Source: Leifsonia aquatica H1aii
GTDB taxonomy: Bacteria; Actinomycetota; Actinomycetes; Actinomycetales; Microbacteriaceae
Direction: 5' to 3'
Assembly: GCF_000633535.1 (NCBI RefSeq)
Contig: NZ_AYMR01000006.1
Coordinates: forward strand, 124,001 to 188,000
Length of the DNA stretch: 64,000 bases
Shown one piece after another: positions 21,309 to 29,540 of this stretch (positions within the stretch are counted from its first letter, which is position 1; each line of letters starts with the position of its first letter). The position numbers were made by a program, and so were the translations under genes. The notes under the pieces were generated by a model that saw only the letters and a list, made by a program, of their open reading frames with translations, did not search any database and was not told the DNA's origin.

Positions 21309-23288
21309 ATGTCCCACCAGCACACCTCCACCGTCACCGCGCCCACGGAGGTGCGTCATCCCCTCGACGCCCTGACCGCTCGGGAGATCGCCGACGGCCG
21401 CGACATCCTCGTCGCCTCGGGCCTCGTGGGCGAGTCCACGCGGTTCCCGTCGGTCCTGCCGGTCGAGCCGTCGAAGCAGGCCGTGGCGGCGTTCCGCGAC
21501 GGGGACGCGATCGACCGCCGGATCCTCTTCGTCCTGCTCGACACCGCGACCGGGACGTCGGCCGAGGCCGTCGTGTCGGTCACGACGCGTGAACTCGTCG
21601 ACCACCGCCCGCTCGGCACGGCCGAGGCGCCCTACGGCCAGCCGCAGTACCTCTTCGAGGAGTACGAGCGGGCGGAGGAGATCGCCAAGGCGTCCCCCGA
21701 GTGGCGGGCCGCGATGGCCCGCCGCGGGCTCGAGGACCGCATCGAGCTGGCCTTCTGCGCGCCCCTCGCCCCCGGCTTCCACAACCGCGCGGAGGAGACC
21801 GGGCGCCGGGTCATCCGGTCGCTGACCTTCCTGCGCTCGACCCCGTCCGATTCGCCCTGGTCGCACCCGGTCGAGGGGCTGATCGTCCACATCGACCTCA
21901 CCACCGGTGCGGTGCTGCGGGTCGAGGACGACGGCGACGTGCCGGTCCCCGACCTCGACGGCAACTACGACGCCGCCGCCATCGGTGCCGCCCGCACCTC
22001 CCTCAAGCCCATCGAGATCACCCAGCCCGAGGGCCCGAGCTTCCGCGTCGACGGCCAGCACGTCGAGTGGGAGAACTGGAAGCTGCGCGTCGGCTTCAAC
22101 GCCCGCGAGGGGCTCGTGCTCAACCAGGTCACATTCCGCGACGGGGACGAGGATCGCTCGGTGCTCTACCGTGGCTCGGTGCCCGAGATGGTGGTCCCGT
22201 ACGGGGACACCACCTCCACGCGGTTCTGGATCAGCTACTTCGACGCCGGCGAGTACCTGCTCGGCAAGAACGCGAACACGCTGACGCTCGGCTGCGACTG
22301 CCTCGGCGTCATCCACTACTTCGACGGGATCGTCGCCGATGACCACGGCAACCCGGTGACCATCCCCCAGGTGGTGTGCATGCACGAGGAGGACTACGGG
22401 ATCCTCTGGAAGCACACCGACCTCGACGGCAACACCGAGGTGCGACGCTCCCGCCGCCTGGTCATCTCGTACTTCTCCACCATCGGAAACTACGACTACG
22501 GGTTCTTCTGGTACCTCTACCTCGACGGCACGATCCAGGTGGAGGCGAAGGCCACCGGCATCGTCTTCGCCGGCGCGGGGGTCCCCGGCTCGACCGATCC
22601 GCACGCGCCCGAGATCGCGCCGGGGCTGTTCGCGCCCGTGCATCAGCACCTGTTCTGCGCGCGGCTCGACGTCGCCATCGACGGCGAGGCGAACTCGCTC
22701 TCCGAGATCGACGCCGTCGGCATCCCCATCGGCCCGGACAACCCGCATGGCAACGCCTTCACCTGGTCGAACACGCCGTTGCGGAGCGAGTCGGAGGCGC
22801 AACGGCTCGCCGACCCGTCCCGGGCACGGGTGTGGGAGGTGCGCAGCGCGTCGCGGACCAACGCCGTCGGGGCGGCGACGGCGTATCACCTCCTTCCGCA
22901 GCCGAGCGCGACGCTACTCGCCCAGCCGGAGTCGACCGTGTGGGGGCGGGCGACCTTCGCCACCAAGCACCTGTGGGCGACGCCGTTCGACGCAGCGGAG
23001 CGCTTCCCTGCGGGCGACTACCCGAACGCGCATGCCGGCGGCGCGGGGCTGCCCGCGTGGACGGTGGCGGACCGCTCGCTGGAGGAGACCGACCTCGTGC
23101 TCTGGCACGTCTTCGGCCCCACCCACATCCCGCGCCCCGAGGACTGGCCGATCATGCCGGTCGACTACTCCGGGTTCCACTTCAAGCCGTACGGGTTCCT
23201 GGACCGCAACCCGGCACTGGACCTGCCCGACGGGGCGACGTCCGGGACGAGCTGCTGCGCGGGCGGGGAGTGCGACTGCGGGCACTGA
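21309..23288 (+). CDS. Copper/topaquinone primary amine oxidase
   Basis: A 659-residue enzyme that oxidises primary amines to aldehyde, ammonia and hydrogen peroxide. Tyr395 in NYDYG is the residue self-converted to topaquinone, Asp312 in YFDAGEYL is the catalytic base, and His445, His447 (VHQHLF) and His606 (GPTHIPRP) are the copper ligands. D2/D3 domains occupy roughly residues 20-230. No signal peptide is present, so it is probably cytoplasmic like other actinobacterial enzymes. The C terminus ends in an unusual cysteine-rich tail with Cys649, 650, 655 and 657 and His659. The ATG lies a few bases after TAAGGA. Together with the nearby permease, dehydrogenase and FeaR-like regulator it forms an amine-degradation locus. 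Confidence 0.95.
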   Translation: MSHQHTSTVTAPTEVRHPLDALTAREIADGRDILVASGLVGESTRFPSVLPVEPSKQAVAAFRDGDAIDRRILFVLLDTATGTSAEAVVSVTTRELVDHRPLGTAEAPYGQPQYLFEEYERAEEIAKASPEWRAAMARRGLEDRIELAFCAPLAPGFHNRAEETGRRVIRSLTFLRSTPSDSPWSHPVEGLIVHIDLTTGAVLRVEDDGDVPVPDLDGNYDAAAIGAARTSLKPIEITQPEGPSFRVDGQHVEWENWKLRVGFNAREGLVLNQVTFRDGDEDRSVLYRGSVPEMVVPYGDTTSTRFWISYFDAGEYLLGKNANTLTLGCDCLGVIHYFDGIVADDHGNPVTIPQVVCMHEEDYGILWKHTDLDGNTEVRRSRRLVISYFSTIGNYDYGFFWYLYLDGTIQVEAKATGIVFAGAGVPGSTDPHAPEIAPGLFAPVHQHLFCARLDVAIDGEANSLSEIDAVGIPIGPDNPHGNAFTWSNTPLRSESEAQRLADPSRARVWEVRSASRTNAVGAATAYHLLPQPSATLLAQPESTVWGRATFATKHLWATPFDAAERFPAGDYPNAHAGGAGLPAWTVADRSLEETDLVLWHVFGPTHIPRPEDWPIMPVDYSGFHFKPYGFLDRNPALDLPDGATSGTSCCAGGECDCGH

Positions 23289-23312
23289 GTGCGACTGCGG
23301 GAACTGAGTGCG
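23268..23312 (+). repeat. 19-bp tandem duplication across the amine oxidase stop codon
   Basis: GAGTGCGACTGCGGGCACT at 23268-23286 is repeated with two changed bases at 23287-23305, and GAGTGCG begins a third copy. The TGA stop (23286-23288) is at the junction. The 19-bp unit shifts the frame by one, so the copied ECDCG-stop ending recurs in another frame. Confidence 0.85.
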
Positions 23313-23360
23313 CCGCTCGGACCCGGTCTCGGCCGGACCCCGAGAGCGGTCGGTCGCCGG

Positions 23361-23876
23361 TCAGGCCGGGAGGAGCATCCCGGCGGCCATGACGGCCATC
23401 GCCGCCGCGGCCACGATCGGAAGAGCGCCGCGAGCGAGGCCGACCGCGCGGACGTGGCGTGCGGCCAGCACGAGGCACACCACCGTCAGCACAGCGACCG
23501 AGACGGCCAGCACGCCGAGCAACCAGCCTCCGTGGTCGGCATGGCTGGTCGTCACCGGATCTCCGGCGACGACGCGACCGTGCGTGTGGAACAGGCCGAG
23601 GACGACCATGAGCGCCATGGTGAAGGTTTCCACCGCGAGGTGGCTGCCGTCGCGGCGACGGTCGGCGGGGGCGCGACGGTCGGCGGGGGCGCGACGGGCG
23701 GAGGCCGCGCATCCCACGGCCACGCCGAGGAGCAGCACGATCCACGCGAGCGCCGGTACGACCGGATACCCCGACCACATCGCGGCCGTCGCGAGCAGCG
23801 ACAGCACCGCGACGACCGGGGGAGCGACGCGGAGACGGAGCGCTCGGCCGAACGGACGCGCCGATGCGGTGGACAT
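23361..23876 (-). CDS. Small polytopic membrane protein, unknown
   Basis: A 171-residue protein with about five hydrophobic segments (about 15-34, 38-58, 82-96, 116-138, 148-168) and a conserved-looking HTHGRV segment near residue 96 plus a second histidine pair in TSHADHGG. It resembles actinobacterial DUF5134-like membrane proteins, but the assignment is weak. A short Ala-Pro-Ala-Asp-Arg-Arg duplication sits in the loop near residue 65. TAGCCT (complement of 23883-23888) is 6 bases before the ATG, indicating a leaderless mRNA. Function unknown. Confidence 0.65.
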   Translation of the reverse strand: MSTASARPFGRALRLRVAPPVVAVLSLLATAAMWSGYPVVPALAWIVLLLGVAVGCAASARRAPADRRAPADRRRDGSHLAVETFTMALMVVLGLFHTHGRVVAGDPVTTSHADHGGWLLGVLAVSVAVLTVVCLVLAARHVRAVGLARGALPIVAAAAMAVMAAGMLLPA

Positions 23877-23991
23877 GGCCCGAGGCTACGGGGTCGGCCG
23901 CACCCGGTCTTTCCCGCACGCGCACGGTCATTGGCGGTGACGGCAGACCGGGACGCGGCGGAACGCCCGATCCACCGGCTACCGTGATCGG

Positions 23992-24546
23992 GTGCTCACG
24001 TTCCCGATCCGCACCGACCGTTTCGACCTCGTGCCGCTGGATGAGCGGCACCGGGAGGCCTTCGTCGCCTACCGTCGGGACCCGTTGATCGCCCGCTGGC
24101 AGTCCTGGACTCCGGACTTCTCCGCCGCCGATGCGGACGCCCTGCTCGGTGCGCAGCCCCGCGTGCTCGAGCCGGGCTCCGGGGATTGGCTGCAGGTCGC
24201 CGTGTGCGAGCGGTCCTCCGGCCGGCTTGTCGGCGACCTCGGCGTCCACGCCCTGGCGGAGAACCCCGACACGTACGAATTGGGAGTGACGGTCGCCCGC
24301 GGAGCGCAGGGCGGCGGCGTCGCGACCGAGGCGCTCCGGGCCATGACCGGCGCGCTCTTCGCCGACCAGGCGGCCCATCGTCTGACGGCGATCACCGACG
24401 TGCGGAACAGGGCCGCCGCCACGGTGTTCAGCCGCCTCGGCTTCCGGCACGAGGGCCGGGCGATCGATGCCGACTTCTTCACAGGCGAGTGGTCGAGCGT
24501 GGACTCCTGGGCGCTGCTCCGGCGGGAGCACGAGCGGCGGCGGTGA
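23992..24546 (+). CDS. GNAT acetyltransferase (RimJ/RimL-like)
   Basis: A 184-residue GNAT-fold protein of the Acetyltransf_3 type: RTDRFDLVPLDERH at the N terminus, the acetyl-CoA loop ARGAQGGGVATEALRAM (about residues 103-119) and the NRAAATVFSRLGFRHEG signature (about 141-157). It probably acetylates an amine or protein N terminus; the substrate cannot be read from sequence. The GTG start at 23992 has TACCGT at 23980-23985, 6 bases upstream, as in leaderless genes. It is followed 39 bases later by an AraC-type regulator. Confidence 0.87.
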   Translation: MLTFPIRTDRFDLVPLDERHREAFVAYRRDPLIARWQSWTPDFSAADADALLGAQPRVLEPGSGDWLQVAVCERSSGRLVGDLGVHALAENPDTYELGVTVARGAQGGGVATEALRAMTGALFADQAAHRLTAITDVRNRAAATVFSRLGFRHEGRAIDADFFTGEWSSVDSWALLRREHERRR

Positions 24547-24585
24547 CGGTGGCCGGAGGTCAGCGGTGGGTGCCATGATCGTTCC

Positions 24586-25257
24586 GTGTACACCGAGCAG
24601 CGGATCGACCGGGCGCGCGTGCTCTGGCGTTCGACCGGATCGACGGCGAGCGTCCTGCCGGCCGACGGATGCCTCGATCTCATCCTGCGGGATGGCGCCG
24701 TGCACGTCGCCGGACCGTCCACGCACTGGCTCACGACGCAGGACGATCGGGCGGAGCCGACCGTCGGGGTGCGGTTCGCTCCCGGTGTCGCCGGCGGCCT
24801 CCTCCGCGTCGACCCGGCCGAGCTGCGGGATGCGTTCCTCCCGTTGGCCGACGTCGTCGGTCGCCGGCCTGCGCGGGCGTTCGCCGACCAGCTGCGCCGA
24901 CTCGACGCGTCGTCCCCCTCCGCGGCGGAGCGTGGGGCCCTCGCCGGCACGACGGAGGGATGGGTGGAGGTCGTCCGGAAGTATGCTCGCCGCGGTCGTC
25001 CGGTCGCGGCGGTGATCGAGGAGCTCTCGTGGTCGGAGCGACGGCTCCGACGGTCGATGGCCGGAACGTTCGGGTACGGATACACCGCACTCGTCCGCAT
25101 CGAACGCGCCCGGCGCGCCCGGTCGCTCCTCGCGGGAGGGTGGAGCCCGGCGGACGCGGCGGCGCTCGCCGGGTACGCCGACCAACCGCACCTGACCCGG
25201 GAGTTCCGTCGATTGGTCGGCGTGACGCCGCGTCAGTTCGCGGACAGCGCCGCGTAG
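24586..25257 (+). CDS. AraC-family regulator with DUF6597-type N terminus
   Basis: A 223-residue protein with an N-terminal domain (about 1-95) containing ADGCLDLILRDG and VGVRFAPGVAGGLL, typical of DUF6597-type sensor domains, and a C-terminal AraC helix-turn-helix pair (about 130-218, SWSERRLRRSMAGTFGYG and DAAALAGYADQPHLTREFR). GTG 24586 follows CATGAT by 6 bases, a probable leaderless start. Its 3' end overlaps the convergent VOC gene by 25 bases. Members next to VOC or methyltransferase genes often control them, but no operator was seen. Confidence 0.84.
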   Translation: MYTEQRIDRARVLWRSTGSTASVLPADGCLDLILRDGAVHVAGPSTHWLTTQDDRAEPTVGVRFAPGVAGGLLRVDPAELRDAFLPLADVVGRRPARAFADQLRRLDASSPSAAERGALAGTTEGWVEVVRKYARRGRPVAAVIEELSWSERRLRRSMAGTFGYGYTALVRIERARRARSLLAGGWSPADAAALAGYADQPHLTREFRRLVGVTPRQFADSAA

Positions 25258-25631
25258 AGATCGATCGAGTTGCCGTCGGGATCGAGCACCGTGGCGTAGC
25301 GCTGGCCCCAGTGGGCGTCCCACGGTTCGACGTGCGGCGGATAGCCGGCGGCGCGCAGGTCGCGAACGGCGGCATCCACCGCCTCGGGCGTGCCCTTGTC
25401 GAACGCGAGCGCGATCCGGTGGCCGCCGACCGCCGGGACGAAGCCGGGGTCGAAGCCACGGACCGTCTCCACGGTGTCCCATGCGAGCGTCGTGCCGTCG
25501 TCGAGGGTCGCGTCGACATGGGGTGCGGCGTCGAGACCCGGAGGGACGGGCACCCCCAGCGCACGGTAGAAGGCCAGAGAGGCGGCCAGATCGGAGGTGA
25601 CGATGCCGATGAATCCGAGTCGAAGAGTCAT
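25233..25631 (-). CDS. VOC-family (glyoxalase/dioxygenase fold) protein
   Basis: A 132-residue single-domain VOC protein with the N-terminal GFIGIVTSDLAASLAFYRALG and the C-terminal YATVLDPDGNSIDLYA, the paired beta-alpha-beta signatures of the fold. The metal ligands are not all obvious, so a binding or resistance role is as likely as catalysis. The ATG has TAGGGT (complement of 25638-25643) 6 bases upstream. It is convergent with, and overlaps, the AraC-type gene. Confidence 0.82.
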   Translation of the reverse strand: MTLRLGFIGIVTSDLAASLAFYRALGVPVPPGLDAAPHVDATLDDGTTLAWDTVETVRGFDPGFVPAVGGHRIALAFDKGTPEAVDAAVRDLRAAGYPPHVEPWDAHWGQRYATVLDPDGNSIDLYAALSAN

Positions 25632-25813
25632 AGGGCCACCCTAGGGAGCCCGCCGAGCGGGGTCTTGAACAGAACGGCCGCGGAGGGGGACGGGTTCCCC
25701 GTGCCCGCCTCCCGCGGTGGATCGCACAATCCGCTGGGCCACAGCCGGGCTCTCGGTTGGAGATCGCGCACAACGTTTGCGCGGGATGGTTGGCCGGTGA
25801 CTACTCTTGCCCG

Positions 25814-26365
25814 GTGCACATGATCTTCCGGACGATGCTCCACTTCCTGCTCTCCCGGTTCGGGCCGCGGCTCGGGCACTGGGACGTGGCGCGCACGAGG
25901 TTCCGCGTGCTGCCGACCGACCTCGACATCCTGAAGCACATGAACAACGGCGTGTATTTGTCGATCGCCGACATCGGGCGCTTCGACCTGCTCAGCCGCA
26001 ACGGCGTCTGGGCGGTCTTCAAGAAGCGCGGCTGGTACCCGGTGGTCGCCTCGGAGACGATCTCCTTCCGCAAGTCGCTCGAGCTGTGGCAGCCGTTCGT
26101 CGTCGAGTCGCGCATCCTGGGGTTCGACGAGAAGGCCGTCTACGTCGAGCAGCGGTTCACCGTGGACGGTGAGATTTACACCCAGGCGTTCATCCGCGGC
26201 CGGTTCCTGAAGCGCGGGGGCGGCATCGTGACCATCGACGAGCTGCTGGAGGCCGTGGGTCCGGCGCCGACGGACGTGGCGGTTCCGGAGTGGCTGCTCG
26301 AATGGGGCGCGGATGCCGCGCTGCCGTCGACGCGCGCGGCCGCACCCAGCGTCTGGAACGAATGA
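25814..26365 (+). CDS. Hotdog-fold acyl-CoA thioesterase
   Basis: A roughly 183-residue protein of the 4HBT/YbgC-like hotdog family. TDLDILKHMNNGVYLSIAD (about residues 35-53) contains the catalytic Asp and the HMNNG segment of acyl-CoA thioesterases. The N terminus (MIFRTMLHFLLSRFG) is a probable amphipathic membrane-associating helix. GTG 25814 was chosen because TACTCT at 25802-25807 ends 6 bases before it, giving a leaderless layout; ATG 25820 is the alternative, and an in-frame TTG at 25757 lies upstream of that -10 box and is unlikely. Confidence 0.82.
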   Translation: MHMIFRTMLHFLLSRFGPRLGHWDVARTRFRVLPTDLDILKHMNNGVYLSIADIGRFDLLSRNGVWAVFKKRGWYPVVASETISFRKSLELWQPFVVESRILGFDEKAVYVEQRFTVDGEIYTQAFIRGRFLKRGGGIVTIDELLEAVGPAPTDVAVPEWLLEWGADAALPSTRAAAPSVWNE

Positions 26366-26402
26366 CACCGGGCACGGCCGTCGACGCGACCGGGAGGCCT
26401 CG

Positions 26403-27773
26403 CTACGCGGGCCCGAACGGGAAGACGCGCTCCGGATCCCACTGACGGCGGGCCGTCGAGAGCCGGTCGAAGATCTCCGTCGGCCACATCCCGGCGAACT
26501 GCTGCGGGTCGGTCACGTCGGCGACCCAGTTGATGTTCGTCACGCGCGAGACACGGTCGCCGAGCACGGCGGCGATGGCGTCGGCGTGGGCGGGGGCGGC
26601 CTCCGCGAACGTCGACGGGTCGCCCGCGATGGACGTGAAGGTGTGGGAGCTGTCGCGTCCGCCGACGGCCGTGCCGTCCGCCGGATCCCGACGCGTGGCA
26701 CCGCCGAGCTGGCGCACCTCGACCGCGACGAACGGCGAGTCGGCGTCCGGACCGATCAACGGCAGCAGCGACTCGGCGAGTTCTTGATCGAACGAGTCGA
26801 GCATGTGGCCGCGGATCCAGCTGGGGCCGCCCTGCTCCGGATCGTTGTGGATGGAGGCGACGGCGGTCGTCGGCATCTCGGCGACGAAGTCGAGATAGAC
26901 CGGAGCGGCCTCCCGCATCGGCGCGAAGAGCCGCGCGCCCTCCTCCGCGTCGCCGGGGAAGGCGAAACGCACGCTCAACAGCGAGCGTCCGCGCAGCGGC
27001 GGGGGCGGGCCGTCCATGTCCGGGACCCGCACGAACGCGACGGAGGTGGTCGCCTCGTCCGAGAGGGTCGACGACCACGCCGTCCACGCGCGGAACGCGT
27101 CCGCGACCGCATCGCCCTCGAAGAAGACGCTGCCGCCGTACAGGGTGGTGAGCGGGACCAGCTCGAGGGTCATCTCGGTCACCACGCCGAGACCGCCCTT
27201 GCCGCCGCGCAGGGCCCAGAACAGCTCAGGGTTGGTGGAGTCGTCCGCGGTGACGAGGTCGCCGTCGGCGGTCACGACCCGGAAGCCGCGCACCCAATCG
27301 GCGGTGAAACCGTGGCTGCGGGCCAGCGGTCCGAGGCCGCCGCCCAGGGTGTAGCCGACCGCGCCCACACTCGTGGACGACCCCGTCACCGGTGCGAGGC
27401 CGTGCTCGGCCGTCGCGGCGATGATGGGCGCCCAGCGCAGGCCCGCGCCCATGCGGGCCCGGCGGGCGTCCGGATCCACCTCGAGGGAATCGAGGTCGCG
27501 GGTGATGAGCAGCAGGCCGCCCGAGATCGCGGACTCGGAGCCGTGTCCGGTCGCCTGGATGCGCAACGGGAGGCCGTTCGCGCGGGCGAACCGCACGGCC
27601 GCCACCACGTCGTCCTCGTCCTGGGCGGCGACCAGGACGTCGGGGTCGTGGTGGACGGTCGGGTCGAAGCAGGCGGCTTCGGCGGCGATCCGTTCGTCGC
27701 CGCGGAGGAGGACGGTGCCGCGGACGGACCCACGCAGCTGCGCGACGAGATCGTCGCCGAGTTCGATTCCCAT
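26403..27773 (-). CDS. FAD-linked oxidoreductase, BBE family
   Basis: A 456-residue berberine-bridge-enzyme-like oxidoreductase. The FAD_binding_4 domain (about 40-210) has His77 in ATGHGS, the usual 8-alpha flavin attachment residue, and GSSTSVGAVGYTLGGGLG at about 130-147. The C-terminal BBE motif includes NINW and RQWDPERVFPFGP. The cysteine of the bicovalent subgroup is not evident. It probably oxidises a sugar or secondary alcohol; the substrate is unknown. The start at 27773 has TACATT (complement of 27781-27786) 7 bases upstream. The frame stays open for about 1 kb more on the antisense of the next gene; that is shadow. Confidence 0.86.
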   Translation of the reverse strand: MGIELGDDLVAQLRGSVRGTVLLRGDERIAAEAACFDPTVHHDPDVLVAAQDEDDVVAAVRFARANGLPLRIQATGHGSESAISGGLLLITRDLDSLEVDPDARRARMGAGLRWAPIIAATAEHGLAPVTGSSTSVGAVGYTLGGGLGPLARSHGFTADWVRGFRVVTADGDLVTADDSTNPELFWALRGGKGGLGVVTEMTLELVPLTTLYGGSVFFEGDAVADAFRAWTAWSSTLSDEATTSVAFVRVPDMDGPPPPLRGRSLLSVRFAFPGDAEEGARLFAPMREAAPVYLDFVAEMPTTAVASIHNDPEQGGPSWIRGHMLDSFDQELAESLLPLIGPDADSPFVAVEVRQLGGATRRDPADGTAVGGRDSSHTFTSIAGDPSTFAEAAPAHADAIAAVLGDRVSRVTNINWVADVTDPQQFAGMWPTEIFDRLSTARRQWDPERVFPFGPA

Positions 27774-27857
27774 GGCGCCGAATGTAGGGGATGCCACCGA
27801 CACGCGGGAAGGGGTGGAGCCGCATCCGCTGTCAGGCGGCTGACGTACCATTCCGGC

Positions 27858-28817
27858 ATGACCGCCGTGCTGCCCGCCGCCTCCGGGTCGCACGCACTCC
27901 CGGATGCGCAGACCGTCTACCGCCCGGCCGTGCCGCTGGACCTGCCGGGGACGCTCGGCCTGCTCGGCCGCGGTCCCTACGACCCGACGACGCAGTGGGA
28001 CCTCGGCGGGTTCTGGCGCACCTGGCGCACACCCCTCGGGGCGGCGACGCTCCGTGTGCGCCGACCTGCCGCGGACGGTTCGATCGCGGCGGAGGCGTGG
28101 GGGGAGGGAGCCGAGTGGGCCGTCGATGCCGTGCCCGCGCTGCTCGGCCACGGCGACAACTGGTCGGGGCTGGACGTGAGCGCGCACCCGCTGCTCCGGG
28201 ACAGCCGTCATCGCAACCCCGGGCTGCGGCTCGCGCGCACGGGCCTGGTGCTGGAGGCGTTGCTCCCGGCGATCGTGGAGCAGCGGGTGACCAGCCTCGA
28301 GGCGTACCGCTCGTGGGCCCGTCTGCTCCGCTGGTACGGCGAGCCCGCCCCGGGTCCGGCGCCCGACGGGATGCGGGTGGTGCCGACACTCGCCCACTGG
28401 CGCGGCATCCCGTCCTGGGACTGGCACCGCGCGGGCGTCGACCCGGGACGGGCCCGGACGGCTCGAGCGGTGCTCGCGGTCGCACCCTCGCTCGAACGGG
28501 CGGTCGAGCGGTCGCAGAGCCTCGACGCGGCTGCGGACGTGCTGCGGACCGTGGCGGGCATCGGCCCCTGGACGGCGGCGGAGACGCTGCAGCGCAGCCA
28601 CGCCCACCCCGACCTCGTCAGCGTCGGCGACTACCACCTGGCCCACTACGTCGGGGAGGCGCTGATCGGTCGCCGGGTGGACGACGACGGGATGCTGGAG
28701 CTCCTCGAGCCGTGGGCGGGGCACCGTCAGCGGGTGGTGCGGCTGATCCTGGCGAGCGGGTTCCGGTTCCAGCGGCGCGGCCCCCGGGTGACGCTGCAGG
28801 ACCACCGCTGGCATTGA
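27858..28817 (+). CDS. DNA-3-methyladenine glycosylase II-like (AlkA type)
   Basis: A 319-residue HhH-GPD glycosylase. The helix-hairpin-helix is at about 229-247 (VAGIGPWTAAETL) and the catalytic aspartate is Asp258 in VSVGDYHLAHYVG, as in AlkA. It would remove alkylated purines from DNA in base-excision repair. Residues 20-110 form an N-terminal domain as in AlkA. TACCAT at 27846-27851 ends 6 bases before ATG 27858, and the divergent flavoprotein gene has its own -10 box only 60 bases away, so the two promoters nearly overlap. Confidence 0.86.
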   Translation: MTAVLPAASGSHALPDAQTVYRPAVPLDLPGTLGLLGRGPYDPTTQWDLGGFWRTWRTPLGAATLRVRRPAADGSIAAEAWGEGAEWAVDAVPALLGHGDNWSGLDVSAHPLLRDSRHRNPGLRLARTGLVLEALLPAIVEQRVTSLEAYRSWARLLRWYGEPAPGPAPDGMRVVPTLAHWRGIPSWDWHRAGVDPGRARTARAVLAVAPSLERAVERSQSLDAAADVLRTVAGIGPWTAAETLQRSHAHPDLVSVGDYHLAHYVGEALIGRRVDDDGMLELLEPWAGHRQRVVRLILASGFRFQRRGPRVTLQDHRWH

Positions 28818-28839
28818 GCCGGCGGGCGCAGGATCGGGA

Positions 28840-29394
28840 TCAGCCGGTCGTGCCGTTGCGCAGTGCCTCGGCGTGCTCGACCTTGAGGTCGTGGTCGAGC
28901 TCGCGGCACAGCGTCGTGTAGTGGTCGAGGAAGTCCGGGTAGTAGTCGTCCCAGGCGGGCAGCGGCTTGCCGTCGTGTGCGGCGATCATCCGGTCGAGGT
29001 AGTAGTCCCATCCGACTCCATAGTCCGCCCCCTCGGCGACCGTGTGCAGCAGATCCCCGAAGGTGATGGTGGTGTGGCCGCTGGACTGCGTCAGATGGAC
29101 GAACATGCGGCGCGAGTCCGGAGCCGTGCCGATGTCGACGTGCAGCCGGTGCGGGGCGTCGCACAGCATGATGGTCACGTTCTCCCACTCGGCGCCGTCG
29201 CCTTCCGCGTTCATGCGGAACTTCACCGCACCGGTCGCCGGGGTCCCGGTGAACTCGCCGATCCACCGGCTCAGATAGGCGGACCTGCTGAAGTACGCCC
29301 AGACCTCTTCGATCGGAGCATGGACGATGCGGTCCAGGACCACATAGACCCCGTCGTCCTTGCGGACCAGTCTTCCCGTCGGCTGCGGCGTCAT
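28840..29394 (-). CDS. SRPBCC/AHSA1-domain protein
   Basis: A 184-residue START-fold protein with VLDRIVHAPIEEVWAYFSR at the N terminus and a GHTTITFGDLLHTVAEG strand typical of AHSA1/polyketide-cyclase-like ligand-binding domains. The last 50 residues are charged and helical. The ATG at 29394 has GGGAGG 6 bases upstream, and a TAGGGT box lies about 50 bases further up, so this gene has a leader with a ribosome site. Its ligand is unknown. It is convergent with the glycosylase gene and 146 bases downstream of the CrtI-like gene. Confidence 0.8.
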   Translation of the reverse strand: MTPQPTGRLVRKDDGVYVVLDRIVHAPIEEVWAYFSRSAYLSRWIGEFTGTPATGAVKFRMNAEGDGAEWENVTIMLCDAPHRLHVDIGTAPDSRRMFVHLTQSSGHTTITFGDLLHTVAEGADYGVGWDYYLDRMIAAHDGKPLPAWDDYYPDFLDHYTTLCRELDHDLKVEHAEALRNGTTG

Positions 29395-29540
29395 GGCGAC
29401 CTCCCACCGAGCCCGGCCCTCGTCTGGGCCGATGCTCGTGCCCCTCACCCTAGTCACCGCTCGGGTGTTCCGGCAGTGGCGGCGCTGGGCGCGCGGTGGG
29501 CGGAGGGTGCGAGTCCTCTCAGTCGTCTCCGGTGCCGCTC

